Of a DNA stretch of 64,000 nucleotides, positions 1 to 11,881 are shown piece by piece. The stretch covers positions 232,660,241 to 232,724,240 of the forward strand of contig OU015490.1 in NCBI GenBank assembly GCA_907164885.2, read 5' to 3'. How positions within the stretch are numbered: the stretch's first letter is position 1; each line of letters opens with the position of its first letter. The translations under genes and the position numbers were made by a program. The notes under the pieces are model-generated. The model was not told the origin of the DNA. It did not search any database and was given only the letters and a program-made list of their open reading frames with translations. This DNA comes from Dolomedes plantarius. Taxonomy: Eukaryota; Arthropoda; Arachnida; Araneae; Dolomedidae.

Positions 1-69
1 TGCGCGCCAAATGTGGGCCAACTCGTTACTGACAGGTGGTCATAATGTTTTGGCTCTTGAGTGTATATA

Positions 70-1115
70 TCTGTATATATAAAAGGCAAAGTCTGTGTGT
101 ATGTGACCGAGTTTTTGTCTGCTCGCGGCACGGCGCAAAGACGGCAGGTCGGACAGTCTTGAGATTCGACACGAAGATGCCCCCCGAGGTCACATTATGC
201 ACCTCGAAGCCCTTTCTTCGATTTTTTAATTAGATTTTCCGTAATTAAATATTTAGTCGCGATTTGGAGCTCCCGGACGAGTAAAAGCTCCGTAAATCCT
301 AACGTATCCGTCCAAGAATTTTTTTTTTCGGACGAGCCTATACGGGAAAGATGACACTATACGGAAATCACAATTAAAATTGTCTGTCTTAATTTATCGA
401 TTAATTGTGATTTTTTTTCGATCGCCTGTACGCACCCGTTTTTCGGGAAAAAACACGATTTTGGCCGCAACCCTTTTTTCCAAATTGTCGAATCGATACG
501 TAAATGTTGTTACATTTTTACGAAATTTTTATCTCAGAGACCCTAGACATCACAGTTTCGAAAGCCAAAACCAAAAGTATTTTACAAATTGTAGTTATTT
601 TTTAATAATTTATTTTATGATTCGGAAACTCTTGATTTCCGGACGAAGGTAAAGCGAGGGAAAATGGGCGTGTCTTTTTCGACGTCAAGCACGTGATGTG
701 TTGGGGCGTTTGTTTTCTATGAGGGATTGGGTGGTTAAAGGAAATCGATTACTATTGCAGTGATAATCGATTAAAAAATCGCATTGAGTAATGCCGTAAT
801 TTTTTTGGCCAACACTTAGTTAATATCATATAATTTGTGGTGTGTTTGTGGAAAAAATCTATGAAGATTTCAAAGAATTTCAGCACAATAAACATCTTAA
901 TACGTTTTTCGTCTCGCTGACTGTTGTGGAAAGTTTTAAGTAATCCTATGTCAAAAATTTTGCCAAAATGTGCCAGAAAGGATTAAATTTATATGGGTAA
1001 AATAATGTATCGTGGTGAGGAAAAGGATGACAGCGACGCCCATTAACAAAGGGTTAAGGCTACTAAAAAATTGGCAATTACATTACCCGAGCAACGCAGG
1101 GACGGGTACAGCTAG
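70..1115 (+). mobile_element. Non-autonomous Helitron (family A)
   Basis: The left end reads TCTGTATATATAAAAGGC and the right end reads CGGGTACAGCTAG, so the element has the 5'-TC and 3'-CTAG termini of Helitrons. It sits between a host A (69) and a host T (1116), the expected A|T target with no duplication. Near the 3' end TACCCG (1084-1089) can pair with CGGGTA (1103-1108), a subterminal hairpin. No Rep or helicase coding was recognised inside; the longest open frames look random. Short poly-T tracts and AT-rich filler make up most of the body. Confidence 0.7.
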
Positions 1116-1126
1116 TATATATATAT

Positions 1127-2280
1127 TAAATATTATGCCCTCCCTTCAAGCATTTAAATTCTCTTTCCTGCATACAATCCCAGTAATATTAATATATCGC
1201 TTTAAGGGACAGTGGACTTTCAAATTTGCAAAATTTGTCCAAAAATTCGATTTTTTTAAATTTTATTGAATTGTGAAACTACGGACGAGTAGGAATGTGT
1301 TGCAAAAAGAATTTTTAATTTCTGAGATTACTTTCCTAGTTATAGGCATTTGTATTTAATTTAGATATTATGTGGTTACTAATAGCAATAAATTTAAATG
1401 TGTTTTTCTCAAAATAAAAATTTTCATGTCATACGAATATTCAAACTGCTCCAGGCGCATTTCTAACAATCATATTACTTTGAAATTAAGTTTTATATAC
1501 TTAACTGTATATCAAATAAATTTTATTGAAAAAATTATGCTTCGTAGCTCAGAATTTCTAAATTTTGTACTCGAAAAGATGATTTATAGGTATTTTGCGT
1601 AATAAAAAGGGTGTTTTCACTATTGTTATTTTTTTCTCTTTATATTTTTAATGAATTCTTAAAATAAGCAATAAGTTTTATTGTTAGTTCTATAAGGTAT
1701 CCTGTAAATAAAAATTACCATATTATATGCAAAAGAAATGCGCATGGAAAATTTTTAATTAGGCCAATTTTTGATATAATTAATAATTTATAATTCATGA
1801 ATTATTAATATTTCATCTTTAAATTTTAATCACTTTTTCATATCTATAGTACTAATCACATATTCAAATTTCAAGCAAATCCATTCAAAACAAAAAAAGT
1901 TAGGTTTGAAGGTCCACTGTCCCCTTATAACCCTTAGCCACAGAACTTACCATGAATCGCTTGCCTTTGTCATTTCTACACGTGTACGTGTTAGAATTCA
2001 GCAGTGGGGTAGCTTCGCGAGACCCAAAATCTGCTGACCCTACAAATAATAGTCACATGTTCCTCTCACCTCTCGCGCTTAAGGTTGAAAGATGATATTA
2101 CTTCCGAGCCTTTATCTGAAATGAACGGATGTACTTTTGTCGCTCTAATAAACGATTCGACCGGACTGCTTCCAAATTTAATTTTATTCCTTTCAGGCTG
2201 AGTCTAGCTCCAGCCATGTAAATATGAGCTAGTTTTTCCTTTCAGGTTATAGTTTAAGGATGTGATATAATGGGTATATT

Positions 2281-2285
<5 letters not shown>
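1127..2285 (+). repeat. Interspersed repeat R, copy 1, split by a MITE
   Basis: About 425 bp of this interval matches the reverse complement of 27575-27998 along its length, including the stretches CTGAGTCTAGCTCCAGCCAT and TTCTACACGTGTA. A 721-bp MITE (1205-1925) interrupts it. Copy 2 has no MITE at the corresponding point, so it gives the empty site. An AATAAA-like run sits near the 3' part, but no coding was recognised. The class is unknown; a short LTR or a SINE-like family are both possible. Confidence 0.65.
1205..1925. mobile_element. TA-flanked MITE, 'GGGACAGTGGAC' family
   Basis: The ends are inverted: the left begins AGGGACAGTGGACTTTCAAA and the reverse complement of the right begins AGGGGACAGTGGACCTTCAAA (first 20 bases nearly identical). 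TA flanks both sides (1203-1204 and 1926-1927). The interior is AT-rich with no transposase similarity. The insertion is confirmed by the uninterrupted copy of repeat R near 27.9 kb. Related ends occur at 38721-39385, 39451-40935 and 29512-29692. Confidence 0.75.

Positions 2286-2336
<51 letters not shown>
2281..2336. repeat. Compound (AC)n(TA)n(TG)n microsatellite
   Basis: An AC run, a TA run and a TG run follow one another, so the stretch is nearly self-complementary and could extrude as a hairpin. It lies at the end of repeat R copy 1, where copy 2 has a TA array. Confidence 0.9.
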
Positions 2337-2520
2337 ATAGTTAATTTTAATTAGTTTAATTCTAAAAAATCAAAGTTGATCTATTTATTTAAATGTCTAT
2401 TTCTTTGCAAACGCGCAGTTTTCCATGTGAACAGAAAAGGAATATCACTGGTTATGAAATTCTAAAGCTAAAGAAGAATCTAATAATTAAATTTTATCAT
2501 TTCATTGCTTTTATTCCTTA

Positions 2521-3433
2521 CTAGCGGCCCGTCCCGGCTTTGTCCGGGTTGGACAATTATCTATCTTAAGTAGATATTAGGTAGATTTAATTTATTTTAA
2601 AACCACATGGTACACCACATTTTTTGTTTCGTTTTTCTGAGGTTTTAAAATAAACTGATTCTCCGCATTTCCTGACCTAGAGAGACCAGCACATAATTGT
2701 CCATGAGTAAAGCAATCTTCCCGTAAGTCAAGTCCAATATATTTGTATGTTTGACCTTGGGATTTGTTGATGGTGATGACAAAAGAAATTTTTATTGGAA
2801 ACTGTAACGTCAGGCACTGAATTGTTTCCGGGGGCCACCCGCATGTCGATTTTGATACGATTCGGCCCCATAGCCTATCCCCTACAGAGTTCACACACAA
2901 AAAAAACACGAAAAAAGCACCATAAATGGCACAAAAAATTTAATAACTTTTTTTTAATTAAAAATTAAAAAATCCGGCTACGTCAGGCACTGAATCGTGT
3001 CACCCGCGTGCCGATTTTGGTACGACTCGGCCCCATAGTCTCGCTATCAGAGAGGACAGCCACGGAAGCTGTCGAAATAAGCAACTTTTAGGGGCAAAAT
3101 CATTAAAACATTAATTAAAAATACTCCGCGGCCCGATTTTCAAAAAATTAATATGCCTATGTTTTAATCTGAACTATCAACTATTGCTGCTATGGTTACT
3201 TGACTATGGTTGACAAAGGAAAAGTTGTAAAGGTGAAGCATCAGCTCAACATTTAGCCCAACATAACTTTCTTTGTACTGATCAGATATACATAATATAT
3301 AGCCCATGTCCATCTGGAATAATGTACCTTTCAAATAGTGAAAGAATTTTTCAAATAGGTGCAGTTGTTCCGGAGATTACCCTCCACATACAAAATCCGC
3401 TCTCTCTTTATATACTAATATATAGAGTATAGA
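2521..3433 (-). mobile_element. Helitron deletion derivative (family B)
   Basis: Read on the minus strand it begins TCTATACTCTATATATTAG after a host A and ends GGGACGGGCCGCTAG before a host T, the canonical Helitron arrangement. The 3' hairpin CCCGG...CCGGG lies about 11 nt before the end. It retains only the last part of the helicase (2592-2909). Two copies of a roughly 90-bp internal segment (near 2805-2890 and 2980-3050) show internal duplication. Further copies of its 5' head follow at 4312 and 4794. Confidence 0.8.
2592..2909 (-). pseudogene. Helitron Pif1-like helicase, C-terminal remnant
   Basis: The open frame carries the motif TINKSQGQT followed by GLDLREDCFTHGQL and a VVYHVVL ending, which matches the last conserved helicase motifs of the Helitron Rep/Helicase protein (a Pif1-family SF1B helicase that unwinds DNA during rolling-circle transposition). 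Only about 60 residues are recognisable; the preceding 40 do not match the domain well and upstream coding is absent. The stop lies just before the 3' terminal region of the element, as expected. This is a fossil of the helicase end carried by a non-autonomous Helitron, not a working gene. Confidence 0.8.
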
Positions 3434-3476
3434 TTATAGAAGTATAGATACACATTGGTATCCCAAAATTAGAATA

Positions 3477-4066
3477 AGAGATGAAATAAAAATACAAAAA
3501 TAAAAAAGGATTTAAAGTAAAGAATGTTTTTTTTAATTATTTTAAATACCTAAAATAATATTCAAATTAATATTACGTTAGTTATTAATTAAAGTTAATT
3601 TTTTAAAAGAAAGAGGTGTGCTTAAAACCGTAGTTTTATTCAAAAATAAAAAAAAGATTTTAAATAAAGAATGTTTTTTTTAATTATTTTAAGCACCTAA
3701 AATAGTATTCAAATTAATATTACGTTAGTTATTAATTAAAGTTATTTTTTTAAAAGAAAGAGGTGTGCTTGAGACCGTAGTTTTATTCAAAAATAAAAAA
3801 AAGATTTTAAATAAAGAATGTTTTTTTTAATTATTTTAAGCACCTAAAATAGTATTCAAATTAATATTACGTTAGTTATTAATTAAAGTTATTTTTTTAA
3901 AAGAAAGAGGTGTGCTTGAGACCGTAGTTTTATTCAAAAGTAAAAAAAGGATTTTAAGTAAAGAATGTTTTTTAAAATTATTTTAAGCACCTAAAATAGT
4001 ATTCAAATTAATAAAAAAATAAATTTTTTAAAGAAAGGGGTGTGCTTGAGACCGTAGTTTTATTCA
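3477..4066. repeat. 147-bp tandem repeat, four units
   Basis: The word AGAATG followed by a T-run recurs at 3521, 3668, 3815 and 3962, a spacing of exactly 147 bp each time. Units share the segment containing ATTACGTTAGTTATTAATTA and GAGGTGTGCTTGAGACCGTAG; the fourth is shortened. A fifth diverged unit lies at about 4345-4490. The array is joined to Helitron family B head segments. Confidence 0.9.
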
Positions 4067-4795
4067 CCACGCTAAGGATCGTTGAAGACTTCGGCACAAA
4101 AAGCGGTAGAGGACAGTAGCGGTAACAATGGAGATTGTTAGGATTAAGCCCCTAACTTTATTTCTAGTGATCAGTTATACATAATATATAGCGTATGTCC
4201 ATCTGGAATAATGTACCTTTCAAACAGTGAAAGAATTTTTCAAATAGGTGCAGTGGTTCTGGAGATTACCCTCCACGTACAAAATCGCTCTCTCTTTGTA
4301 TATAAGTATAGATAGATAATAGAAAGAGGTTAAGAGTTGAAATAAAAATACAAAAATAAAAAAAGGATTTTAAGTAAAGAATATTTTTTTAAATATTCAA
4401 TTTTTTTTAAATAATATTCTTAAAATAATGTTCAAATTAATATTACGTTAGTTAATAATTAAAGTTAATTTTTTAAAAGAAAAAAGCTTGCCGGAGAACG
4501 GCTAGTTTTGAACCGCTAACGTCACAACAGAAGCCCACCGCGATAGCACCTCGCTAAGGATCGTTGAAGACTTCGGCACAAAAAGCGGTAGAGGACAGTA
4601 GCGGTAACAATGGAGATTGTTAGGATTAAGCCCCTAACTTTATTTCTAGTGATCAGTTATACATAATATATAGCCTATGTCCATCTGGAATAATGTACCT
4701 TTCAAACAGTGAAAGAATTTTTCAAATAGGTGCAGTGGTTCTGGAGATTACCCTCCACGTACAAAATCGCTCTCTCTTTATATATAAGTATAGAT
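4067..4795 (-). repeat. Two tandem Helitron B head segments with a partial 147-bp unit between
   Basis: A segment of about 240 bp (4067-4312) is repeated nearly unchanged at 4553-4794. Both share CGGCACAAAAAGCGGTAGAG and CCATCTGGAATAATGTACC and end in the minus-strand Helitron 5' terminus TCTATACTTATATA preceded by A. The last half is also shared with 3270-3433. No matching 3' terminus exists for these two heads, so they are truncated or concatenated copies. Confidence 0.8.
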
Positions 4796-5689
4796 TTCTA
4801 AATGTTTTCAATCATTATTGGTCTAATAAATTCAAAAGCGGGTTTTTAAAACCAATTTTTTTTTTGTGAGTTGAGTTAAGATTTCTTTAATAAATTAATC
4901 TTTTATTTCCTTCATTATTGAAGAAGTAATTTTATTGCATATTTCTCAAAATTTTTGTTGTGTAGTAACTGACTAATTTTTTCACTTAAAACGCTTATCA
5001 AAAAATATGCGTTTTAGATTAAATAATACACTAAACACTAAAAATCAAATATTTTGTTTCAAGTAAAAATGTAAATTTAATATGCACTTTTAATCTTAAT
5101 GATATTACATAGTCTTTAGACTCTTATTATTATTCTATTTAAATATATACTTCTATTCTAGTAATAATATTGAAAAAATACTTTTATACATTCTAAGCTA
5201 AGTAGGCTCTACCGCCTCCAGGAGGGTGCTAGAACGGTCCAGGGGGACGGAAAATACAAGTTCAAACTCAGCTGTCAAAACTTTTGGTTGCAAAATTAGA
5301 TACCGATACTTTATACTGTATTATAAACTATGGTATAAAAGTTTTTAATTGCATTTCCTTCATCCTATTTAGTGAAACGTGGGTTTAGTGTAGTCACAAA
5401 TCTACTTATTGAAAACAGAAACCGATTACAAACAGTTAATTACGGTGGTTTAAAAATGATTCTGGCAAAAATAGTTTCGACCATTAATAAATCGATAGCA
5501 ACGTAAGTCCATCCTTCTCATTACGATTAGCTTTAATGTTATTCGTAATTTTCACTTTAATATTTTCATTTTCTGTATGTAATGCGAATGTTACTATGGT
5601 TGGTTTTAATAAAAAATTTTACAATTTCAAGCTCCAAGGTGTCTTATTTACAACTTCTTTCTTTACTCTGAAGGTCATAGGAAGAAATA
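4796..5689. other. AT-rich interval without recognised feature
   Basis: I see no coding, TIR pair or structured repeat here. A short GC-rich patch near 5205-5250 (CCGCCTCCAGGAGGG) stands out from the background but has no assigned role. Confidence 0.5.
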
Positions 5690-5991
5690 TACCGGGTGAG
5701 CCGAAAGTTCGTAAAAACTTCAAAAATTCATAAAAAAGGAAGAAATGATAATGAAGTGCAGTTTGCATGAAAGGGCTCACAAGGAAGTCGGATATTTTAG
5801 CAGCAAAAAAAAAGTCACTGGTAGAGTCACTGGTCCAGGTTTGCGAGCACTGCTACTCCCTGTGGACGATTCCACCGCCATATTAACCTTTAGCTTACGG
5901 GGCCCATTTTTCTGATTCCGTCTTTAGAACAAGAAATTCATACCGCCTTTGTAAGAACGGCCATTGAGAGCGTTTTGTGTGTGTGTATATA

Positions 5992-7402
5992 CACTCATGG
6001 ACGAAAAAATTAGCGCACCAAGAAATAATTGCGGGATCGTAACGAAACTTGCAATGAAGGTACATGTCGCGGAGATATGCAAATGATTAGAAATGCAGCG
6101 TGATTGCGCATTACGTATAGCCGGTAGAGGGCGTTGAACATCGTACTCTGTGGAGTATAAAACAGGTAACCAAAGCTTGTTTGAGTGTGCTGAATAATTT
6201 ACAAAGGAAGAGCTGAGATAGACATGTCATTACGCCGTGTTCGAAGACAATATAAGCAGTTGTCGCAGTTTGAGAGGGGGAGAATCGTCGGGATGATGGA
6301 AGCTGGGTGGTCAGCTAGGCGAGTAGCTCGTCAATTAGGCCGCTCTGATTGTGTTGTGAGGAGGTGTTGGCACCAGTGGACCCGAGAGATGTCATGTACA
6401 CGAAGACCAGGCTCAGGACGCCCTCGACAGACCAGTCGTCGAGAAGACCGCCCACATCGTAAGAAATGCACGCGTACAGCCAACTGCTTCATCGGCCGCC
6501 ATCCAGGCACAGGTAGCACCTTCACTAGGGGCATCTGTGTCTTCTAGAACCATACGAAGTCGCCTGGCTGAAGGACAGTTGGTATCGCGGCGCCCATTAC
6601 GTGTGCTGCCCTTGACGCCCACCCATCGACGCCTCCGTTTGGAGTTTTGCCGCGCACGAGGAAACTGGACTGCAGCGGAATGGAACCAGGTCGTCTTTAG
6701 CGACGAATCCAGATTCAATCTCGGCAGTGATGACAATCGTGTTCGTGTGTGGAGAGCCCGTGGTGAACGCTTCAATCCTGCCTTTGCTGTACAGCGACAC
6801 ATCGCTCCCACAGCTGGTGTGATGGTATGGGGTGCCATTGCCTACAATACAGGGTCACCCCTAGTATTGTTCCGTGGCACCATGACAGCCCAGCGGTATG
6901 TTCATGAAATCCTGCAACCACATGTGTTGCCACTCATGCAACGGCTCCCAGGAGCCATTTTTCAACAAGACAATGCTCGGCCTCATACGGCAAGGGTGTC
7001 ACAAGACTGTCTCCGCACTGTTACTACCCTTCCTTGGCCTGCCCGATCCCCAGATTTGTCTCCAATCGAGCATATCTGGGATCATTTGGGACGACGAGTT
7101 GGGCATCCCACGAGTTTGAACGAACTAGAGGCAAGGTTACAATAAATATGGAACGCAATGTCTCAAGACATCATACAGAACTTGTATGACTCAATGCCCG
7201 ATCGTATCGCATCGTGCATTCGCGCTAGAGGGGGTCCAACGGAGTATTAACTCCTCCGCTCTTTTGCCTTTTTCTCTGAAATAAAATATCCTTTTTCTTT
7301 GATTTTCTTATCATTTACTTATATCAAAGTAGTCATTACGTATGTAAAATTTCGTTTCATTTTGACGACTCCTTCTTGGTGCGCTAATTTTTTTGTCCAT
7401 GA

Positions 7403-7405
<3 letters not shown>
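5992..7405 (+). mobile_element. Tc1-like transposon, 1414 bp
   Basis: Terminal inverted repeats of about 30 bp begin CACTCATGGACGAAAAAATT on the left and CACTCATGGACAAAAAAATT on the right. TA flanks both ends (5990-5991, 7406-7407). It carries one transposase pseudogene in the plus direction and is nested in the MITE with CCGGGTGAGCC ends. The right flank runs straight into a (TA)n array. Confidence 0.92.
6224..7250 (+). pseudogene. Tc1-like transposase, two lesions
   Basis: This would encode a DDE transposase of about 341 residues that cuts and pastes its element at TA sites in the nucleus. An N-terminal paired-like helix-turn-helix region (FERGRIVGMMEAGWSARRVA) precedes a basic GRPR motif (SGRPRQ) and then the catalytic core: SDESRF, QQDNARPH and SPIEHIW give the three acidic residues. 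By my count 32 residues separate the second and third acidic residues, fewer than the usual 34. An extra C within the CCC at 6451-6453 shifts the frame, and a TAA at 7143-7145 stops it 35 codons early; the rest, ending GPTEY, continues in frame to 7250. Apart from these changes it looks intact, so this copy is young. Confidence 0.9.
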
Positions 7406-7469
<64 letters not shown>

Positions 7470-7475
7470 CATGCA

Positions 7476-7509
<34 letters not shown>

Positions 7510-7572
7510 CATACATACATGCATACATACATATATTCATATATTCATACATACATACATATATATATATAT
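7406..7572. repeat. (TA)n then (CATA)n microsatellite
   Basis: A (TA)n array of about 58 bp starts at the target TA of the Tc1 element and grades into CATA/TACA repeats. The apparent open frames of alternating Tyr-Ile across it are simple-repeat artefacts. Confidence 0.95.
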
Positions 7573-7945
7573 TCATTCTTGGGCCCGTATTCATGGGATA
7601 CATGCTATCCCATCCAGTAAGAAAAAGGTTAATCATAACGGTTTCCACCTCAGTAGTGCGACCCTCCGCCAACGAAGGTCTTACACTTCGTGGCTGATAC
7701 TCCAAATCCTCATGTATCAAGGTCTTTTATTGCAAGATTGATTTGCATAACTCTGCTGAATCTCTCGCATGTGAGCACCTTCTACAGGTGACTTTTTTAA
7801 CTTTATTAACTTATTAAACTTTTTTTGGCTGCTAAAAAAATCCGACTTCCTTGTGAGCCCTTTCTTAGAAACCGGACTTCTTTATCATAATATCTTCCTT
7901 TATTATGAATTTTTAAAATTTTTCACGCTCTTTTGGCTCATCCTA

Positions 7946-8417
7946 TAGATACATAAAAGGACGAAAATTTTTCACTGTATCTCTGTTTATCCGCTTAAGA
8001 ATGAAAATTTCCAGAGGGGCACTGAGTAACTATTTTTCTGAAAAGGGGGTGGTAGGCCAAATAAGTTTGGGAATCTCTCTTCTAAGTACAGAAATCCCTG
8101 AGTGTTAAATAATATCTTAATCAGAACTTTCAGTATATGATTTGCCCTTTGCGTGGCCTCTCGGATATGGCTAGAACGCATCTGAATAGTTGCCTGGTCC
8201 TTGATGCCGTTGTGGTTAATGATGATGCAGATTCTGGCCTCAACTTTTATATCTCGAAACTGCATCATGCCGCCAGACAGACACTCGTGTTGAAGAAACT
8301 AATCTAGCGAAAGATTGAAAAAATCACTCTTTGGTGTATTTCGATAGCCGTAGTAGAAACATATTTAGCGTTTTATATTTTTGTATAGGTTGACAATTAG
8401 ATGGGCATTCGTACTTT
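7946..8417. other. Unassigned interval
   Basis: A 93-codon minus-strand frame (7987-8268) is open but has no recognised motif, signal or splice sites, so I do not call it a gene. Nothing else is evident. Confidence 0.4.
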
Positions 8418-8752
8418 TTGTGTTGTTGTTGCTGATGCTCTGTGGTTGGAGGTTCCGTTCACCAGGTCCTAATAGGCTATCGGGCTGAAATGGGCAGCTC
8501 CTGTTTTGAATTAGCACCACAAGGGTCGGAGTCCCACTTGGCTAAATGACCGGTCCCGTAATTTTGAACCGAGTCAAGTGACGAGACCGGAACATTTGAT
8601 CCCTCACCTCCAGAGGTAAATTTGTGAACTTAGAGGACATTGCATCCACGACCTATTTTGCGTGCCTTGGCCACCATTAGTGAAAACAGAGGTGGATTTG
8701 CAGCGACGAGCATCGAACCAGGGGCGTATAGATCACTGGCCCGCTGCTCTTG
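8418..8752 (-). repeat. tRNA-derived SINE, family A copy 1
   Basis: On the minus strand the head contains the box-B-like GTTCGATGC and the tail ends in CAACAACAACA. The body matches 45036-45325 closely (shared: GGTCGGAGTCC region, TCCGGTCTCGTCACTT-like, AATTTACCTCTGGAGG). The box A end is cut off where the tail of the neighbouring SINE family B copy begins, so B inserted at the head of A or replaced it. Confidence 0.75.
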
Positions 8753-8755
8753 TCA

Positions 8756-9107
8756 ACTGTTGTTGTTGTTGTTTCTAATGCCCCTGACCCGAAGTATTCC
8801 AGACCAGGTGCACATAGACTAGCGGGCTGGGGGTTGCGGCTCCGGTTTACAAAGGCCCGAAAAGAGTCGGAGTCCGATTTAGCCAGGTGCCACCTCAATT
8901 TTCACCGAGCATCCCCAGGGGCGACATCTGGGGGGGATCGTACCCTATCCCACCCTCTCTGTCATCATAAAGGGACTCTCTGGTGTACCTATTAAACGTG
9001 CCCATATCCAGCCTAGACATGGAGGTATTTAATGGAGTTTGTTGGAATTCGATCTGAGCACCCTCGGGGCCGAACGCCGGCGCGTTACCACTAGGCTACC
9101 TTGAGCA
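8756..9107 (-). repeat. tRNA-derived SINE, family B copy 1
   Basis: Read on the minus strand, box A is TAGCCTAGTGG (9098-9088) and box B is GATCGAATTC (9054-9045), the internal Pol III promoter spacing of a tRNA. The tail is (CAA)n, seen as TTGTTGTTGTTG at 8759-8771. A second copy is at 43803-44125 in the same orientation. Confidence 0.8.
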
Positions 9108-10142
<1,035 letters not shown>

Positions 10143-10264
10143 TGCCCTTAAAAAACTCTCTCGTGAGAATGCACATGTGATCACGCCCTCTAAAGGCTTA
10201 AAGAAGTTGAGCCCATTGTCTCGAACATGCCTAAATTTAACCTTTGTCATTAAACTGGTTTTTT

Positions 10265-10470
10265 CTAGCTTGTGGCGGCCTTGTGGTACAGTGCGCTGGT
10301 TTTCGATGCTGAGGGTTGTCGGATCGAATCCCGGCGTCGCACCGCCAAAAATGCCTCCGTTTGTGTCGTCCCTTCATAGGGGGTAATGCTGTCCGCCTAT
10401 ATGGTGACCCTATAATAAAATGGACAGTAAACTGTGACGTAGTATAGACAAATGTTTGAAGAAAAATGCC
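10265..10470 (+). repeat. tRNA-derived SINE, family C copy 1
   Basis: Box A TGGCGGCCTTGTGG (10273-10286) and box B GGATCGAATCCC (10321-10332) have tRNA spacing. The 3' part holds TAATGCTGTCCGCCTATATG and an ATAATAAAATGGACAGTAAA tail segment that recurs, inverted, at 32985-33090. Confidence 0.75.
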
Positions 10471-10831
10471 ACCGCATCGATTAAAAAAAAAGATTGGTTT
10501 TCCTAGAACGGATCGCCTTCTGGAATGCCGTAGTGAAGTGTGGTGTATGAATTGCGTATGTAGCTGACACGTGGATAGCCTGATGTAAGCAAAACCTAAG
10601 TGTTCTGGCTCCTAGGAAGTGAAAATGACAAACGAAGAATAAAGAGATGAAACAAATGTTTATCTGTGTTAAAATGATGTGATTTAATTTCAAGTTATAA
10701 GTGCCTCAGATATCAGTTCGCATACTACGACCACGATGATTACTTTGAACTGAATAAATCTACTGTGGATTACTTTGTATTGTTATCACCGTAACACACA
10801 CACACATACATGTATGTATGTATTTATAGAG

Positions 10832-10870
<39 letters not shown>

Positions 10871-11107
10871 AATTTACCCTTTGGCCATTGTAAGACCAAG
10901 TTATAATTTCACAACAATTTTGTCTTTAGTTGTAAATTTCTATAGGCTTAATCACTCGGCTGAATCCCCGACTATTCGTTAATAACTGTCGCTAGTACGC
11001 TGTAATCTGGTGGAAACAACGTACAATGTGCTCCTCAGTAGATGGCACCTCACATCAGTGTGATGTGACACCGAATGAGATGATTTTCAAATGAGACATG
11101 TTTCCAT
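10471..11107. other. Unassigned interval with short microsatellites
   Basis: Contains (CA)n(TGTA)n and (TA)n at 10794-10866 and a small hairpin TCACATCA/TGATGTGA at about 11050. No gene seen. Confidence 0.4.
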
Positions 11108-11665
11108 TTGTCGGGTTATGGTAACTCGCAAAACACCCCTATGATGGACATCGAAAATCCCTTTTCCACTCACCAAACACCGTTCAAAGATCAAAAAGTC
11201 GGTGTGTGTGGTGCACGATGTGTCGATTGCGCACCACAGACCCCTTTTCCTTCCTCACCGATGTGTACCTGGACATTTTTTCAACAGTTCATGTATCAAC
11301 TGGATGATCGTGCGTTAACGGAAGCTTACTTTCAGTGAGATGGTGCAACATGTCGCAGATCGGCAAGGAGCATGTTGGAAATTGAGTCTTTCATCTTCAA
11401 CAGGGTAATTTAAAAGGAGCTTTGGCCACCACGGTTGCCGGATCTGACACCAACAGACTTCTTTCTTTGGGAAAAGTCTATCGGAACATGCCTCGCACTG
11501 TGAAATATGTGAAGGAAAACATCCAACGGGAGATTTTTGCTATCCCCTCTCCCTTCACGATATCTTTGCCAACACGTTGAGGAACATGGAGTGCCTCGTC
11601 GAAACGTGTCAGGCAGAAAACAGTGATCACTTCCAGTATCACATGGAATGCAATCGATTGCACTT
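11108..11665 (+). pseudogene. Mariner-like transposase catalytic-region remnant
   Basis: A degraded plus-strand transposase of the insect/spider mariner-like group whose N-terminal domain is often labelled DUF4817. Recognisable pieces in order are ENPFSTHQTPFKDQKVGVC, FMYQLDDRALTEAYFQ (the catalytic QQDGATCH box with its second Gln turned into a stop), WPPRLPDLTPTDFFLWEKS (third acidic residue region) and a diverged C-terminal part. Several stops and frame changes interrupt it. N-terminal coding and clear TIRs were not found, so it is an isolated fragment. Confidence 0.75.
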
Positions 11666-11881
11666 ACATTGAGGTATGTAGCGTATTTTTTTGTTCACAT
11701 TCCTTCATTCTAGTGAGAGTTATCACAGACTATTCGGGTCTCTTTCGAGCGAATATTTTACCCTATATCTTCTGGCATATCTATCTATATACATATATAA
11801 ACATATATAAATATGTCTATACATATGTGTATACATATATAAATTCCCGTGTATATATATAGATAAATAAATATATATATA

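Larger units (their letters stand above)
5692..7945. mobile_element. Long-TIR MITE (CCGGGTGAGCC ends) split by a Tc1 element
   Basis: The left end CCGGGTGAGCCGAAAG and the reverse complement of the right end TAGGATGAGCCAAAAG continue to match for about 125 bp, sharing GGGCTCACAAGGAAGTCGGA and TTTAGCAGC. TA flanks both sides (5690-5691, 7946-7947). Without the nested Tc1 element and its microsatellite the element would be about 0.7 kb. No transposase of its own is readable. The termini resemble mariner-type elements. Confidence 0.7.

Noticed and set aside
3477..4066. CRISPR-like array
   Set aside because: The repeats are contiguous 147-bp units without unique spacers, in a eukaryotic transposon setting.
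6331..6838. Minus-strand open frames opposite the Tc1 transposase
   Set aside because: They are shadow frames of the plus-strand transposase, with Arg/Pro-rich composition and no domain. The same holds opposite the copies at 31 and 41 kb.
10269..10345. A true tRNA gene
   Set aside because: Boxes A and B are good, but acceptor-stem halves do not pair and the sequence recurs as part of a longer repeat, so it is a SINE head.
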